Source: Cricetibacter osteomyelitidis (GTDB lineage: Bacteria > Pseudomonadota > Gammaproteobacteria > Enterobacterales > Pasteurellaceae). From it: a DNA stretch of 41,324 nucleotides. A program made the position numbers and the translations under genes. Numbering within the stretch: the first letter of the stretch is position 1; every line of letters starts with the position of its first letter. The notes beneath the pieces were generated by a model. That model saw nothing but the letters and a program-made list of their open reading frames with translations. It was not told the DNA's origin and searched no databases. Shown piece by piece: positions 1 through 9,467 of the stretch. Location: assembly GCF_004340985.1 (NCBI RefSeq), contig NZ_SLYB01000021.1:1-41324 (forward strand), read 5' to 3'.

Positions 1-156
1 ATAATTATGCTCGTCCACATCAATATCTTGATGGACTCACTCCGATTATTTAAAAACAACCTATCAGGGACTGAAAAATTTGTTGACCACTACACCAATT
101 TATCTGATGAAAGCAGGGAGTTTTTAGAGAAAAACTATCTTCATATAAATAGATAA
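1..156 (+). pseudogene. C-terminal remnant of an IS transposase (DDE integrase core)
   Basis: The frame starting at base 3 reads NYARPHQYLDGLTPII and stops at 51-53. The pattern Y-x-R-P-H-Q-x-L-D-G-L-T-P is the usual C-terminal end of the integrase core in IS3/IS481-type transposases. After that stop, another frame stays open to a TAA at 154-156, so a frameshift or a truncated tail is possible. The rest of the gene lies left of the window. No terminal inverted repeat is visible on this side, so the element boundary is unknown. It sits beside two tRNA-Gly genes. The family assignment rests on one short motif. Confidence 0.5.
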
Positions 157-330
157 TGATTAAAATAATTATTCATCATTAGGAACACAAGCTTGTTGTT
201 AATTTCGCACTACTGGTATCTGCCGGCACTGATTATTTATACAAAAATGAAGTGGAATATGTTTCTTGTTTATAATTGTGATTACTATCAGCACAATCAA
301 TTTGTGCGTACAAAATTACGCCGTAAAATT

Positions 331-406
<76 letters not shown>

Positions 407-431
407 ATAAGATTTGGTATGAAATTGAGAT

Positions 432-507
<76 letters not shown>

Positions 508-537
508 GTCGCACTTGTTTTTAATTAAGTGCGGTGA

Positions 538-565
538 ATTATACGAAAATTTTTCCATTGTGCAA
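538..565 (-). promoter_or_regulatory. sigma-70 promoter of the tRNA-Gly pair
   Basis: Read on the minus strand there is a -35 TTGCAC (560-565), a 16-base spacer and a perfect -10 TATAAT (538-543). Transcription would start about 25 bases before tRNA-Gly copy 2. An uptake-signal core (AAGTGCGGT) lies at about 527-535 between promoter and gene. Confidence 0.75.
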
Positions 566-615
566 GCCCAAATTACAAAAAAATGTTGGCTTGAGGAAAT
601 ATTCAACAATTCCAA

Positions 616-1164
616 TTAACTTAAATCAATAAAATGCTTACGATAATATGCCAATTCCGCAATGGATTCGCGAATATCGTCTAAGGCTAAATGGGTGTTT
701 TTCTTTTGGAAACCTTTCAATACATCCGGCTTCCAGCGGGCGGCTAATTCTTTCAACGTACTTACGTCCAAATAACGATAATGGAAATAATCCGCTAATT
801 CCGGCATATATTTGAATAAAAAGCGTTTATCTTGTGCTACGCTGTTGCCGCAGATTGGTGATGCCCCTTTCGGCACCCATTTTTTCAGAAAATCAATGGT
901 TTGCAGTTCGGCCGCCCGCTCGGTGAGCTTGCTGTCTTTAACCCGTTGAACTAAGCCGTTGGCGGTATGGGTTTTCACGCACCACTCGCTCATTTTGCTT
1001 AGTAATTCATCGGATTGTTTCACGGCAATCACAGGACCTTCCGCCAAAATATTCAGATCTTTGTCCGTTACGATGGTAGCGATTTCCATAATCCGCTCTT
1101 TTTCCGGATCTAACCCCGTCATTTCTAAATCTATCCAGATTAAATTTTGTTTATCCTGTTGCAT
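616..1164 (-). CDS. orn: oligoribonuclease
   Basis: A 182-residue 3'-to-5' exoribonuclease of the DEDDh family that degrades two- to five-base RNA fragments, the last step of mRNA decay, in the cytoplasm. The length matches the family. The catalytic residues are visible: D12 and E14 in [11 protein letters not shown]112 in the AQDKRF segment, and H158 and D163 near [10 protein letters not shown]. The gene is divergent from rsgA with 75 bases between them, an arrangement known from other gamma-proteobacteria. The start ATG is preceded by AGGATA, a plausible ribosome-binding site. Nothing unusual is seen. Confidence 0.96.
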   Translation of the reverse strand: MQQDKQNLIWIDLEMTGLDPEKERIMEIATIVTDKDLNILAEGPVIAVKQSDELLSKMSEWCVKTHTANGLVQRVKDSKLTERAAELQTIDFLKKWVPKGASPICGNSVAQDKRFLFKYMPELADYFHYRYLDVSTLKELAARWKPDVLKGFQKKNTHLALDDIRESIAELAYYRKHFIDLS

Positions 1165-1239
1165 AATGGTATCCTTACAAAATTATTTGTTAGAATTCTA
1201 CACGAAAATCCACCGCACTTTAAGCGAATATAAAGTTAT

Positions 1240-2289
1240 ATGAGTAAACAAAAATTAACGCAAAACCAAAAACGTCGTATTCAACATAATCAAGCCAAAG
1301 TGATTTCCCGTCATCAACGTAAGTCTAAAAAAGATTTTGATTGGGATGATGCTTTATTGGGCGATTCGCAAGAAGGTTTGGTGGTGACGCGTTATTCCGT
1401 ACACGCCGATGTGGAAGCGGAAAACGGCGAGATTTTTCGCTGTAATATTCGCCGCACGCTCACCAGTTTGGTTGTGGGAGATCGGGTTATTTGGCGGCAA
1501 GGCAGTGAAAAACTACAGGGTATCAGTGGTGTAATTGAAGGCGTTCATCCCCGTCAAAATGAGTTAAGTCGTCCGGATTATTATGACGGGCTAAAAGTTA
1601 TAGCGGCTAATATTGATCGCATTGTTATCGTATCATCAGTACTGCCGACATTTTCTCTGAACATCATTGATCGTTATTTGGTGATTTGCGAAACCGCTCA
1701 TATTCCTGCTGTCATCGTATTAAACAAAGTAGATTTATTAGATGAAGAAACTTATCAACAGGCAAAAGATCAACTTAAAATTTATCAGGATCTGGATTAT
1801 CAAACTATGATGATTTCGGCAAAGAGCGGTGAAAATATGGAAAAATTGACCGCACTTTTATCCCAAGGCACTTCCATTTTCGTAGGACAATCAGGGGTGG
1901 GTAAATCCAGCTTGGTGAATCACATTCTTCCCGATGTAAACACTCAAACCGGAGCAATTAGCGAAATATCAGGCTTAGGTCAACATACCACCACGGCTTC
2001 CCGTTTATACCATTTGCCACAAGGGGGCAATTTAATCGACTCACCCGGGATTCGTGAATTTGGCTTATGGCATTTGGAGCAAGATCAAATTACTAACGGT
2101 TATCGGGAATTTCAGTATTTTCTCGGTACTTGTAAATTCCGTGATTGCAAGCACTTAACGGATCCCGGTTGTGCGTTGCAGCAAGCTGTTGTCGACGGCA
2201 AAATCAATCCTATACGTTTTGAGAATTATCACCGTTTAATTGCCAGTTTAAGCGAAACTAAATCTCAACGGCATTTTGTCGCAGATTAA
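1240..2289 (+). CDS. rsgA: ribosome small subunit-dependent GTPase RsgA
   Basis: A 349-residue circularly permuted GTPase that acts late in 30S subunit maturation. Order of parts: a basic N-terminal tail (residues 1-30), an OB-fold region (about 45-105), then the permuted G domain with NKVD at 162-165 ahead of the P-loop GQSGVGKSS at 216-224 and DSPG at 267-270. A C-terminal zinc knuckle follows with C298, C303, H305 and C311. The permuted motif order is diagnostic. It is divergent from orn. One uptake-signal core lies inside the gene near 1848. Confidence 0.96.
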   Translation: MSKQKLTQNQKRRIQHNQAKVISRHQRKSKKDFDWDDALLGDSQEGLVVTRYSVHADVEAENGEIFRCNIRRTLTSLVVGDRVIWRQGSEKLQGISGVIEGVHPRQNELSRPDYYDGLKVIAANIDRIVIVSSVLPTFSLNIIDRYLVICETAHIPAVIVLNKVDLLDEETYQQAKDQLKIYQDLDYQTMMISAKSGENMEKLTALLSQGTSIFVGQSGVGKSSLVNHILPDVNTQTGAISEISGLGQHTTTASRLYHLPQGGNLIDSPGIREFGLWHLEQDQITNGYREFQYFLGTCKFRDCKHLTDPGCALQQAVVDGKINPIRFENYHRLIASLSETKSQRHFVAD

Positions 2290-2351
2290 TCTCGGAATGT
2301 TAAACAAAAGGTTAATAAACGGCTATTATTTGAGCAATAAAAACATTTTTT

Positions 2352-2419
2352 TGTGAACTAGCTCAAGTTTTTCTATATTATGACTTGATTATTTGACGGT
2401 AATATTGATACTAGGCAAA
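2352..2419 (+). promoter_or_regulatory. Candidate CRP site and promoter of the pts operon
   Basis: TGTGA-ACTAGC-TCAAG at 2352-2367 fits a CRP site with one weaker half. It lies about 60 bases before a start point predicted from TTGATT (2385-2390), a 16-base spacer and GATACT (2407-2412). A second possible -10 (TAGAAT, 2480-2485) lies nearer to ptsH. CRP-activated pts promoters are known in E. coli. The match here is moderate. Confidence 0.4.
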
Positions 2420-2542
2420 TGATTTATTTTAATTAACAAAATAAATATAAAATGATTAAACGATATAAGGGCTTTATGCTAGAATGATGCGCCCTTAATA
2501 TCACACTTATTTTTTTATTAAACTTGCTAGAGGAAAACATCT

Positions 2543-2800
2543 ATGTATTCAAAAGACGTTGAAATTACAGCACCTAACGGTTTACACACTCGCCCGGCTG
2601 CACAATTCGTGAAAGAAGCTAAAGCATTTGCTTCAGATGTCACTGTGACGTCCGGCGGTAAAAGTGCAAGTGCAAAAAGTTTGTTCAAACTACAAACTTT
2701 AGGTTTAACCCAAGGCACAGTAATCACCATCTCTGCTGAAGGTGAAGATGAAGAAAAAGCCGTTGAACATTTGGTTGCACTAATTCCGACTTTAGAATAA
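2543..2800 (+). CDS. ptsH: phosphocarrier protein HPr
   Basis: An 85-residue phosphocarrier that takes phosphate from enzyme I and passes it to the sugar-specific EIIA domains, including EIIA-Glc and the mannose IIAB encoded in this window. The active His15 is in the strongly conserved NGLHTRPAA segment (residues 12-20). The regulatory-serine region is conserved too ([11 protein letters not shown]). The length equals that of E. coli HPr. It is first in a ptsH-ptsI-crr operon, 83 bases before ptsI, and has an AGAGGA ribosome-binding site upstream of its ATG. Confidence 0.98.
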   Translation: MYSKDVEITAPNGLHTRPAAQFVKEAKAFASDVTVTSGGKSASAKSLFKLQTLGLTQGTVITISAEGEDEEKAVEHLVALIPTLE

Positions 2801-2883
2801 TCGCAACGTTCATTGTAACCATAGTCTTTTGATTATGGTTACTTTTTATACTCGTTTTATTAATTACTAAAAAAGGTTACATT

Positions 2884-4611
2884 ATGATTTCAGGAATCTT
2901 AGCTTCACCAGGTATTGTTTTTGGGAAAGCCCTTGTGCTTAAAGAAGAAAAGATTGTGCTTGACACAACAAAAATTGACGATGATCAAGTGGAATCTGAA
3001 GTTGCTCGCTTTTATGAAGGCCGCAATGCAGCAGTTGAACAATTAACCGCCATTAAAGAGCGTGCCCGTCAAACTTTAGGTGAAGAAAAAGAAGCCATTT
3101 TTGAAGGCCACTTGATGATTTTGGAAGACGAAGAATTAGAAGAAGAAATTATTGATTATCTTCGTTCACACAAAGTTAATGCCGGTGTTGCCGCAAGCAA
3201 AATCATTGATCAACAAGTGGCAATGCTTTCTGAAATTGATGATGAATACTTAAAAGAACGTGCCGGTGATATTCGTGATATCGGTAATCGCTTAGTCAAA
3301 AATATCTTAGGAATGCATATTGTAGATCTTGGCGAAATCAATGAAGAAGTGATTTTGGTAGCTTATGATTTGACTCCGTCCGAAACCGCACAATTAAATC
3401 TGGATAAAGTATTAGGTTTTATTACCGATATCGGTGGTAGAACATCTCATACTTCGATTATGGCTCGCTCTTTAGAGTTACCTGCTATTGTAGGCACTAA
3501 CAATGTCACCGAAGTCGTGAAATCCGGTGATTATTTGATTTTAGATGCGGTCAATAATGCAGTTTATGTCAATCCGACCCAGCAAGAAATCGAACGTCTT
3601 AAAGCATTGGAAGTAAAATTAGCCGAAGAAAAAGCCGAATTAGCCAAGCTGAAAGATCTTCCGGCGATCACTTTAGACGGTCACAAAGTTGAAGTTGTCG
3701 GCAATATCGGTACGATTCGTGATGTTGACGGCGTACTGCGTAACGGCGGCGAAGGTGTCGGTTTATATCGCACCGAATTTTTATTTATGGATCGCGACCA
3801 GCTTCCTTCCGAAGAAGAGCAATTTATTGCCTATAAAGAAGTGGTTGAAGCCATGAGCGATCGTATTGTGATTTTGCGCACCATGGATATTGGCGGTGAC
3901 AAAGAATTGCCATATTTGAATTTACCGAAAGAAATGAACCCGTTCTTAGGATGGCGTGCTATTCGTATCGCATTAGATCGTCGTGAAATTTTAAATGCTC
4001 AATTAAGAGCGGTTTTACGTGCATCCGCGTTTGGTAAATTAGCCGTGATGTTTCCAATGATTATCTCTGTGGAAGAAATTCGCGAATTAAAATCCGTTAT
4101 TGCAACATTAAAACAAGAATTACGTGATGAAGGTAAAGCATTTGATGAAAATATTCAAATCGGTGTAATGGTGGAAACACCGTCAGCCGCAGTCAATGCT
4201 AAATTCTTAGCTAAAGAAGTGGATTTCTTCAGTATCGGTACTAACGATTTAACTCAATATACCCTTGCGGTTGACCGCGGTAACGAAATGATTTCTCATT
4301 TATATAATCCGATGAGTCCGTCAGTGTTAGGCTTAATCAAGCAAGTTATCGATGCTTCTCACGCAGAAGGCAAATGGACCGGAATGTGCGGTGAGTTAGC
4401 CGGTGATGAAAAAGCCACCGTATTACTACTCGGCATGGGCTTAGATGAATTCAGTATGAGTGCAATTTCCGTGCCACGCATCAAAAAATTGATTCGTAAT
4501 GTAAATTTTGCCGATGTGAAAGCCTTAGCGGATAAAGCACTACAACTGCCGACTGCTGCGGAAATCGAACAATTAGTTGCTGATTTTTTAACTGAAAAAA
4601 CATTAAACTAG
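2884..4611 (+). CDS. ptsI: PTS enzyme I (phosphoenolpyruvate-protein phosphotransferase)
   Basis: A 575-residue soluble enzyme that autophosphorylates from phosphoenolpyruvate and phosphorylates HPr. The N-terminal HPr-binding and phosphohistidine region carries the active His189 in [13 protein letters not shown]. The C-terminal PEP-binding barrel has the motif [20 protein letters not shown] and the conserved cysteine in [10 protein letters not shown]. Length and motifs match E. coli PtsI throughout. It is the second gene of the pts operon. The 59-base gap to crr could hold an internal start. Confidence 0.98.
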   Translation: MISGILASPGIVFGKALVLKEEKIVLDTTKIDDDQVESEVARFYEGRNAAVEQLTAIKERARQTLGEEKEAIFEGHLMILEDEELEEEIIDYLRSHKVNAGVAASKIIDQQVAMLSEIDDEYLKERAGDIRDIGNRLVKNILGMHIVDLGEINEEVILVAYDLTPSETAQLNLDKVLGFITDIGGRTSHTSIMARSLELPAIVGTNNVTEVVKSGDYLILDAVNNAVYVNPTQQEIERLKALEVKLAEEKAELAKLKDLPAITLDGHKVEVVGNIGTIRDVDGVLRNGGEGVGLYRTEFLFMDRDQLPSEEEQFIAYKEVVEAMSDRIVILRTMDIGGDKELPYLNLPKEMNPFLGWRAIRIALDRREILNAQLRAVLRASAFGKLAVMFPMIISVEEIRELKSVIATLKQELRDEGKAFDENIQIGVMVETPSAAVNAKFLAKEVDFFSIGTNDLTQYTLAVDRGNEMISHLYNPMSPSVLGLIKQVIDASHAEGKWTGMCGELAGDEKATVLLLGMGLDEFSMSAISVPRIKKLIRNVNFADVKALADKALQLPTAAEIEQLVADFLTEKTLN

Positions 4612-4670
4612 ATACAAAACATAATTTTTGCGTTAAAATGCGTACAAATTATTACTTGTAGGAGATTAAA

Positions 4671-5171
4671 ATGGGTTTATTTGACAAATTATTTGGTTCT
4701 AAAGAAAGCAAATCAGTGGAAGTCGAAATCTACGCACCGCTTTCAGGTGAAATCGTTAACATCGAAGATGTACCGGATGTGGTTTTCTCTGAAAAAATCG
4801 TGGGTGATGGTGTCGCAATTCGTCCTAACGGCAACAAAATCGTTGCCCCTGTTGATGGTGTTATTGGTAAAATCTTTGAAACCAACCATGCGTTTTCAAT
4901 GGAATCTAAAGACGGCATTGAATTATTCGTTCACTTCGGTATTGATACGGTTGAATTAAAAGGTGAAGGCTTCACCCGCATCGCTCAAGAAGGTCAAAGC
5001 GTAAAACGCGGCGATACTATTATTGAGTTTGATTTGGCATTATTAGAGCAAAAAGCAAAATCAATATTAACGCCGATTGTAATCTCTAATATGGATGAAA
5101 TCAGCAACCTTGAGAAAAAAGCAGGTGAAGTGGTTGCCGGAGAATCCGTAGTTTTAGTGTTAAAAAAATAA
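4671..5171 (+). CDS. crr: PTS glucose-type enzyme IIA (EIIA-Glc)
   Basis: A 166-residue IIA protein. Its phosphorylation state controls adenylate cyclase and inducer exclusion, so it couples PTS flux to the many CRP sites in this window. The two active-site histidines are visible: H73 in FETNHAFSM and H88 in [11 protein letters not shown], the latter the phosphorylated one by family alignment. It is last in ptsH-ptsI-crr, with an AGGAG ribosome-binding site and a strong intrinsic terminator after it. No glucose-specific IIBC gene is in the window. Confidence 0.97.
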   Translation: MGLFDKLFGSKESKSVEVEIYAPLSGEIVNIEDVPDVVFSEKIVGDGVAIRPNGNKIVAPVDGVIGKIFETNHAFSMESKDGIELFVHFGIDTVELKGEGFTRIAQEGQSVKRGDTIIEFDLALLEQKAKSILTPIVISNMDEISNLEKKAGEVVAGESVVLVLKK

Positions 5172-5193
5172 TCAACAAAATTCAAATAAGACG

Positions 5194-5226
5194 AAAAAGC
5201 AGATTCTTATGATTCTGCTTTTTTTA
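5194..5226 (+). terminator. Intrinsic terminator of the pts operon
   Basis: The stem AAAAGCAGA pairs with TCTGCTTTT around a short loop and runs into a T tract at 5219-5225. It lies 23 bases after the crr stop. Confidence 0.85.
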
Positions 5227-5240
5227 TTTCAATAAAAAAA

Positions 5241-5311
5241 TGTGCTCTACATCACATTTTCGATTAAATCTTTTTACGGTTTGTTTACATAAAATACTAA
5301 CCTGCTAAAAT
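5241..5311 (+). promoter_or_regulatory. CRP site and promoter of the cstA-type gene
   Basis: TGTGC-TCTACA-TCACA at 5241-5256 is a near-consensus CRP site. Downstream are TTTACA (5284-5289), a 16-base spacer and TAAAAT (5306-5311), which puts the CRP centre near -70, a normal activation distance. Control of cstA by CRP is known in E. coli. Confidence 0.65.
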
Positions 5312-5348
5312 AGCACGGATTTTTTATTAATCTTTGAGGTATTTCTTT

Positions 5349-6872
5349 ATGTTGTGGTTCTTAATCTGCGTAGGTCTCCTACTTGCAGGATATTTTATCT
5401 ACGGCTCTTTTGTAGAAAAAGTTTTCCAAATTAATCCTAAACGTCAAACCCCTGCTCATACCAATAATGACGGCGTTGACTATGTGCCAATGTCTAAAAA
5501 GAAAATTTGGCTTATTCAATTGTTAAACATTGCCGGTACCGGTCCGATTTTTGGTCCGATTCTCGGCGCATTATACGGTCCGGTTGCAATGCTTTGGATT
5601 GTATTCGGCTGTATTTTTGCCGGTGCAGTACATGACTATTTTAGCGGTATGCTGAGTATTCGTAATAACGGTGCCAATATTCCTTATTTAAGCGGTAAAT
5701 ATCTTGGTAAACCGGCAAAACATGCGATGAATATTTTTGCCATTATCTTATTACTTCTTGTTGGTGTGGTATTCGTTGCAAGCCCTGCATCATTATTAAC
5801 CAACATTACTGCAGATGTAATGAGTTCCGGTACTGTCGGTGCTGCGGCTGTTAATGATGAAGCCGGTGCATCTCGTGCGGATATTTTAGTTATCTGGACT
5901 GCAATCATTTTCATTTATTATATTTTGGCAACATTAGTGCCAATTGATAAAATCATCGGTCGAATCTACCCTATTTTCGGTGGCTTATTACTATTTATGA
6001 CTTGCGGTATGTTATTCGGTTTATTCTTTGAAGGTATTCCGTTATTCCGTACAATCAGCGAACATTTGGGTCGTGATATCGAATTAGGTGATTTCTTCGT
6101 TAATATGCACGGTAGTCAGCCGATTTGGCCGATGTTGTTTATTACCATTGCTTGCGGTGCTATTTCCGGTTTCCACGCAACACAAAGCCCATTGATGGCA
6201 CGTTGTACCGAAAACGAAAAAGAAGGTCGCTTCATTTTTTACGGTGCAATGATTGGTGAAGGTGTTATTGCATTAATCTGGTGTATGGTTGGTTTAAGTT
6301 TCTATGAAAGTCCTGAAGCAATCAACGAAGCCATTAAAATCGGTACACCGGCAAAAGTGGTATATGATTCTGCAATCGGTATGCTTGGTATCTTCGGTGG
6401 TATCTTAGCGGTATTAGGTGTGGTTATTTTACCTATCACTTCCGGTGACACCGCATTCCGCGCAGCACGTTTACTGATTGCCGAATATATTGGATTTGAT
6501 CAACGTAAAATTGCAAAACGTTTAATGATTGCAATTCCATTATTTGCAGTAGGTTTTATCGTATCAAAAGTTGATTTCCAAATCTTATGGCGTTATTTCG
6601 GTTGGGCGAACCAAACAACCGCAATGGTGATGTTATGGACTGCAGCGGCATACTTATACCGTCACCAAAAATTCCACTGGTTATGTACCATTCCGGCAAT
6701 TTTTATGACCATGGTATGTACAACTTACATTGCCTACGCCCCTATCGGATTGGCTTTATCCTATGATGTGGCAGTTTGGGTTGCCGTCGGTGCAGCCGCT
6801 CTGATTACAGTTGCTTTCTTCGCTTTATTAAAACCTTTCGATAAAGCCTTGGAAGCTGAAATGAACGATTAG
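5349..6872 (+). CDS. cstA: CstA-family carbon starvation transporter
   Basis: A 507-residue inner-membrane protein with about 14-16 hydrophobic segments and the CstA signatures LNIAGTGPIFGPILGALYGP, a HDYFSGMLSIRN segment and GFHATQSPLMARC. Family members take up peptides or pyruvate. It belongs to the shorter (about 500-residue) branch, not the roughly 700-residue E. coli CstA form, so substrate is uncertain. I chose the ATG at 5349, with TGAGG eight to ten bases upstream, over the TTG at 5334. It is alone, between two terminators and behind a CRP site. Confidence 0.88.
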   Translation: MLWFLICVGLLLAGYFIYGSFVEKVFQINPKRQTPAHTNNDGVDYVPMSKKKIWLIQLLNIAGTGPIFGPILGALYGPVAMLWIVFGCIFAGAVHDYFSGMLSIRNNGANIPYLSGKYLGKPAKHAMNIFAIILLLLVGVVFVASPASLLTNITADVMSSGTVGAAAVNDEAGASRADILVIWTAIIFIYYILATLVPIDKIIGRIYPIFGGLLLFMTCGMLFGLFFEGIPLFRTISEHLGRDIELGDFFVNMHGSQPIWPMLFITIACGAISGFHATQSPLMARCTENEKEGRFIFYGAMIGEGVIALIWCMVGLSFYESPEAINEAIKIGTPAKVVYDSAIGMLGIFGGILAVLGVVILPITSGDTAFRAARLLIAEYIGFDQRKIAKRLMIAIPLFAVGFIVSKVDFQILWRYFGWANQTTAMVMLWTAAAYLYRHQKFHWLCTIPAIFMTMVCTTYIAYAPIGLALSYDVAVWVAVGAAALITVAFFALLKPFDKALEAEMND

Positions 6873-6887
6873 TCGTTCAGCATGACA

Positions 6888-6922
6888 AAAAGGAAAGTGC
6901 GGTGCACTTTCCTTTAATTTTT
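6888..6922 (+). terminator. Terminator built on an uptake-signal core
   Basis: AAAGGAAAGTGC-GGT-GCACTTTCCTTT forms a long stem followed by a T-rich run. The left arm contains the uptake core AAGTGCGGT. It ends transcription of the cstA-type gene. Confidence 0.8.
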
Positions 6923-6936
6923 TTAAGGATCTTGTT

Positions 6937-7725
6937 ATGTCACAATATAAAGCGGTTTTTAGCGATATTGACGGCACTCTGCTGAATGACACACATAAAA
7001 TTACCCCTAAAACAGCCCAAAGCATTAAACGCATCGTACAACACGGGATTCCCTTTATTCCCGTATCTGCCCGCCCGCCAAAAGCAATTACGCCTTATAC
7101 CGGGCAATTAGAAACCGATAATGCCATTATCTGTTACAGCGGTGCGTTGATTTTAGATAAAAATCTGACCGCACTTTACAGTATTGAAATCGACGAAACA
7201 AGTTTTCAAACCTTAGAAAAAATTTTGCAAAATTACACCGCACTTTCCATTAATTATTACGCGGGTCTTGATTGGTTTGCCAATGATACGGAAAATTATT
7301 GGGTGAAACAGGAACATGATATTACCGGTGTCATTTGTCAACCAAAACCGCCACATCTGACTCACGTACATAAAATCCTAGTAATGGCGGAGCCTGAACA
7401 GATTTTACAGGTTGAACCTATCCTTAAAGCAGAACTCTCCCACTTGTCCATTCATCGCTCCAAACCGACTTATTTGGAAATTATGAATAAACAAGCCACT
7501 AAAGCCAAAGCCATTCAATTTATGGAACGACATCTTAACGTTACTGCTGATGAAGTGATTGCATTCGGTGATAACTATAATGACTTAGATATGTTACAGT
7601 ATGCCGGTTTGAGTGTTGCCATGGCAAACTCACCTGATGATGTTAAAGCGGTTGCAAAAGAAGTAACGGCTTCAAATAACGAAGATGGTATTGCGTTGGT
7701 ACTGAATCGGATTTTTGCTGAATAG
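6937..7725 (+). CDS. Cof-type HAD sugar-phosphatase family protein
   Basis: A 262-residue HAD hydrolase of the Cof/YidA class, which dephosphorylates sugar phosphates or related metabolites. Motif I is FSDIDGTLL with the nucleophile D10 and general acid D12. A large cap domain occupies roughly residues 85-185. Motif III/IV is the conserved lysine region (TKAKAIQFM) followed by FGDNYNDLDML. The exact substrate cannot be told. It has an AAGGA ribosome-binding site and two internal uptake-signal cores (near 7168 and 7237). It appears monocistronic. Confidence 0.88.
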   Translation: MSQYKAVFSDIDGTLLNDTHKITPKTAQSIKRIVQHGIPFIPVSARPPKAITPYTGQLETDNAIICYSGALILDKNLTALYSIEIDETSFQTLEKILQNYTALSINYYAGLDWFANDTENYWVKQEHDITGVICQPKPPHLTHVHKILVMAEPEQILQVEPILKAELSHLSIHRSKPTYLEIMNKQATKAKAIQFMERHLNVTADEVIAFGDNYNDLDMLQYAGLSVAMANSPDDVKAVAKEVTASNNEDGIALVLNRIFAE

Positions 7726-7879
7726 CATAAAAGTGCGGTCAGTTTTTCAAAAATTTATTAGGGTGAACAGAGTAAAAACAAACCAAAAGTTTACTTTATT
7801 CCAAACTAAATGGCTAAATATAAACAAGCGGGAATAAGGATAAAAATCAATAAGTAACCGATTACACATAGAATAAGTG

Positions 7880-8131
7880 TTACTTTTTCACCTTAATCTC
7901 TAATTGATAGCTCACTTCAATATTTTTACATTCTTCAAGTAGTGGTATTTTTCCGCGTTGACGTAAGCTAACAGTTGCAGTAGATTCAGTAATATTGGTC
8001 AATCGGAAATCACCGCGTTGCGGGCAATTAGCGATTCGCTTGTCGTATGGAATATCAGCCCAAATGGCAATCACATTAAAATCATTGTCAGTAATGATTT
8101 TATCTAATTCCATCTCTTGCCCGGGCTCCAT
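7880..8131 (-). CDS. Hypothetical protein, second gene of a two-gene unit
   Basis: An 83-residue protein I do not recognise. It begins MEPGQEMELDKI and ends with a basic tail (IEVSYQLEIKVKK), has a mixed beta-rich pattern and two cysteines (in ANCPQRG and EECKN). There is no signal peptide or membrane segment. It starts one base after the stop of the gene at 8133-8519, with GGAG upstream of its ATG inside that gene, so translation is probably coupled. It may act with that small membrane protein, but function is unknown. The start is supported by the ribosome-binding site. Confidence 0.6.
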   Translation of the reverse strand: MEPGQEMELDKIITDNDFNVIAIWADIPYDKRIANCPQRGDFRLTNITESTATVSLRQRGKIPLLEECKNIEVSYQLEIKVKK

Positions 8132-8132
8132 T

Positions 8133-8519
8133 TTATTCTATCTCCGATTTCATTAAAATTGGCTCGACATAAGCCCGAAGTGCCATAATTTCATTTTTCG
8201 CTTTATCGGAAAGCACTTTGTTATCTTGCAAAATCTGTTGCGAGCGTAAATCAATAAAATACAAATAATCTAAATTTTGCGTTTCTTCATACATTTTTTT
8301 TGCATAATACATTTCGGCAAAATCTTTGTTGATTTGATTCAACATCATCTTTTGTCCGAACATCACGATTAAAATCAATACTAACGCAATCATTGCACCG
8401 TATTTGTAATCAAAAGAATACAATAACCCGGCAATAATAAATAATCCGTAAGTTAATCTGGAACTGTTTTTCAGATAATTTTCACTCGGTGGAGATTTAA
8501 GAAGTTCGTTTAATTTCAT
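8133..8519 (-). CDS. Hypothetical small membrane protein, first gene of a two-gene unit
   Basis: A 128-residue protein with two hydrophobic segments (about residues 22-35 and 41-54: LTYGLFIIAGLLYS and GAMIALVLILIVMFG) followed by a charged, helical cytoplasmic-type tail rich in E, K and Y. It has no recognised domain. The topology suggests a hairpin anchor with a soluble C-terminal helix. It is followed at one-base spacing by the 83-residue gene. The mannose PTS terminator lies just upstream, so it should have its own promoter in the 8520-8550 interval, which I could not define. It is real by length, coupling and composition, with function unknown. Confidence 0.65.
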   Translation of the reverse strand: MKLNELLKSPPSENYLKNSSRLTYGLFIIAGLLYSFDYKYGAMIALVLILIVMFGQKMMLNQINKDFAEMYYAKKMYEETQNLDYLYFIDLRSQQILQDNKVLSDKAKNEIMALRAYVEPILMKSEIE

Positions 8520-8550
8520 ATTGCTTATAGGGCGGACACTTGTTGCCTAC

Positions 8551-8586
8551 CAATAAAATAAAAATGGTGGGCAAGCTGCCCACCCT
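8551..8586 (-). terminator. Terminator of the mannose PTS operon
   Basis: On the minus strand GGTGGGCAGCTTGCCCACC forms a perfect GC-rich hairpin followed by ATTTTTATTTTATT. It begins about ten bases after the manZ stop. Confidence 0.9.
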
Positions 8587-8595
8587 GCGGTTTTA

Positions 8596-9456
8596 TTACG
8601 CTAAAATACCTAACCGGTAGCCTAAGATACCAACACCGAATAAGGCAAAAATAATATACATGGCATTGACTTTTTTCTGTAACAGCTTCATACAGAAGAA
8701 AGTGAGCAACAATGCCAATAAACCCGGCAACAAGTCATTTAACACGCTTTGTACGGTTGTGACAACTTCCACCCCTTGAGCATTAATGTAACGGGAAAGC
8801 TCAAACGGTACGTTAATACTCGTCCATTTCGCCACCAGCGAGCCCATGATAAAGAGACCGAGAATAGAAGCGCCTTGTGTTAATTTTTGTAAGCGACCGC
8901 CGCCCATATCGTTCACGATTTCAGTCCCTTTATTATAACCGTATTGGAAGCCATACCAACGAGTTAAGGCACGAATAATATTGATACCGATAAAGAATAA
9001 TAACGGACCAAGTAATAAGGCAAATAAACCGGCACCCGGTGTTTTACCCGCGGCAACTGCCAGACCACCGCCAAGTGCGGCTAATACCGGACGTACCGTC
9101 CCCCAGAAAATCGGGTCGCCCACACCGGCAAGTGGTCCCATAAGACCGACTTTCACGCCGCTGATTGCCGCATCGTCAATATCTGTGGCACCGTTGGCTC
9201 GTTCTTGTTCCATTGCGGCTGTTACACCCATAATGGCAGAACCTACCCAAGGTTGAGTGTTAAAGAACTCAAGGTGACGTTTTAACGCTGCCGCTTGATC
9301 TTCTTTGTTACTGTATAAACGTTTGATGGTTGGGATCATAGACACGCAGAACCCCATAGATTGCATACGTTCAAAGTTGAATGAACCGAGCAACATTGTT
9401 GAACGCCAGTAAGTGCTGCGAATATCAGCTGCTGTTAATTGTTTTTTCTCTGACAT
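8596..9456 (-). CDS. manZ: PTS mannose-family enzyme IID
   Basis: A 286-residue IID membrane subunit of a mannose-family PTS permease, which with IIC forms the sugar channel. It shows the IID hallmarks: the N-terminal segment RSTYWRSTMLLGSFNFERMQ, the loop GVKVGLMGPLAGVGDPIFWGT, and hydrophobic C-terminal helices. The length fits E. coli ManZ. It is the last gene of manX-manY-manZ, 11 bases after manY. Mannose, glucose, glucosamine or another hexose could be the substrate, because family membership does not decide this. Confidence 0.93.
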   Translation of the reverse strand: MSEKKQLTAADIRSTYWRSTMLLGSFNFERMQSMGFCVSMIPTIKRLYSNKEDQAAALKRHLEFFNTQPWVGSAIMGVTAAMEQERANGATDIDDAAISGVKVGLMGPLAGVGDPIFWGTVRPVLAALGGGLAVAAGKTPGAGLFALLLGPLLFFIGINIIRALTRWYGFQYGYNKGTEIVNDMGGGRLQKLTQGASILGLFIMGSLVAKWTSINVPFELSRYINAQGVEVVTTVQSVLNDLLPGLLALLLTFFCMKLLQKKVNAMYIIFALFGVGILGYRLGILA

Positions 9457-9467
9457 AATCGTATTCC

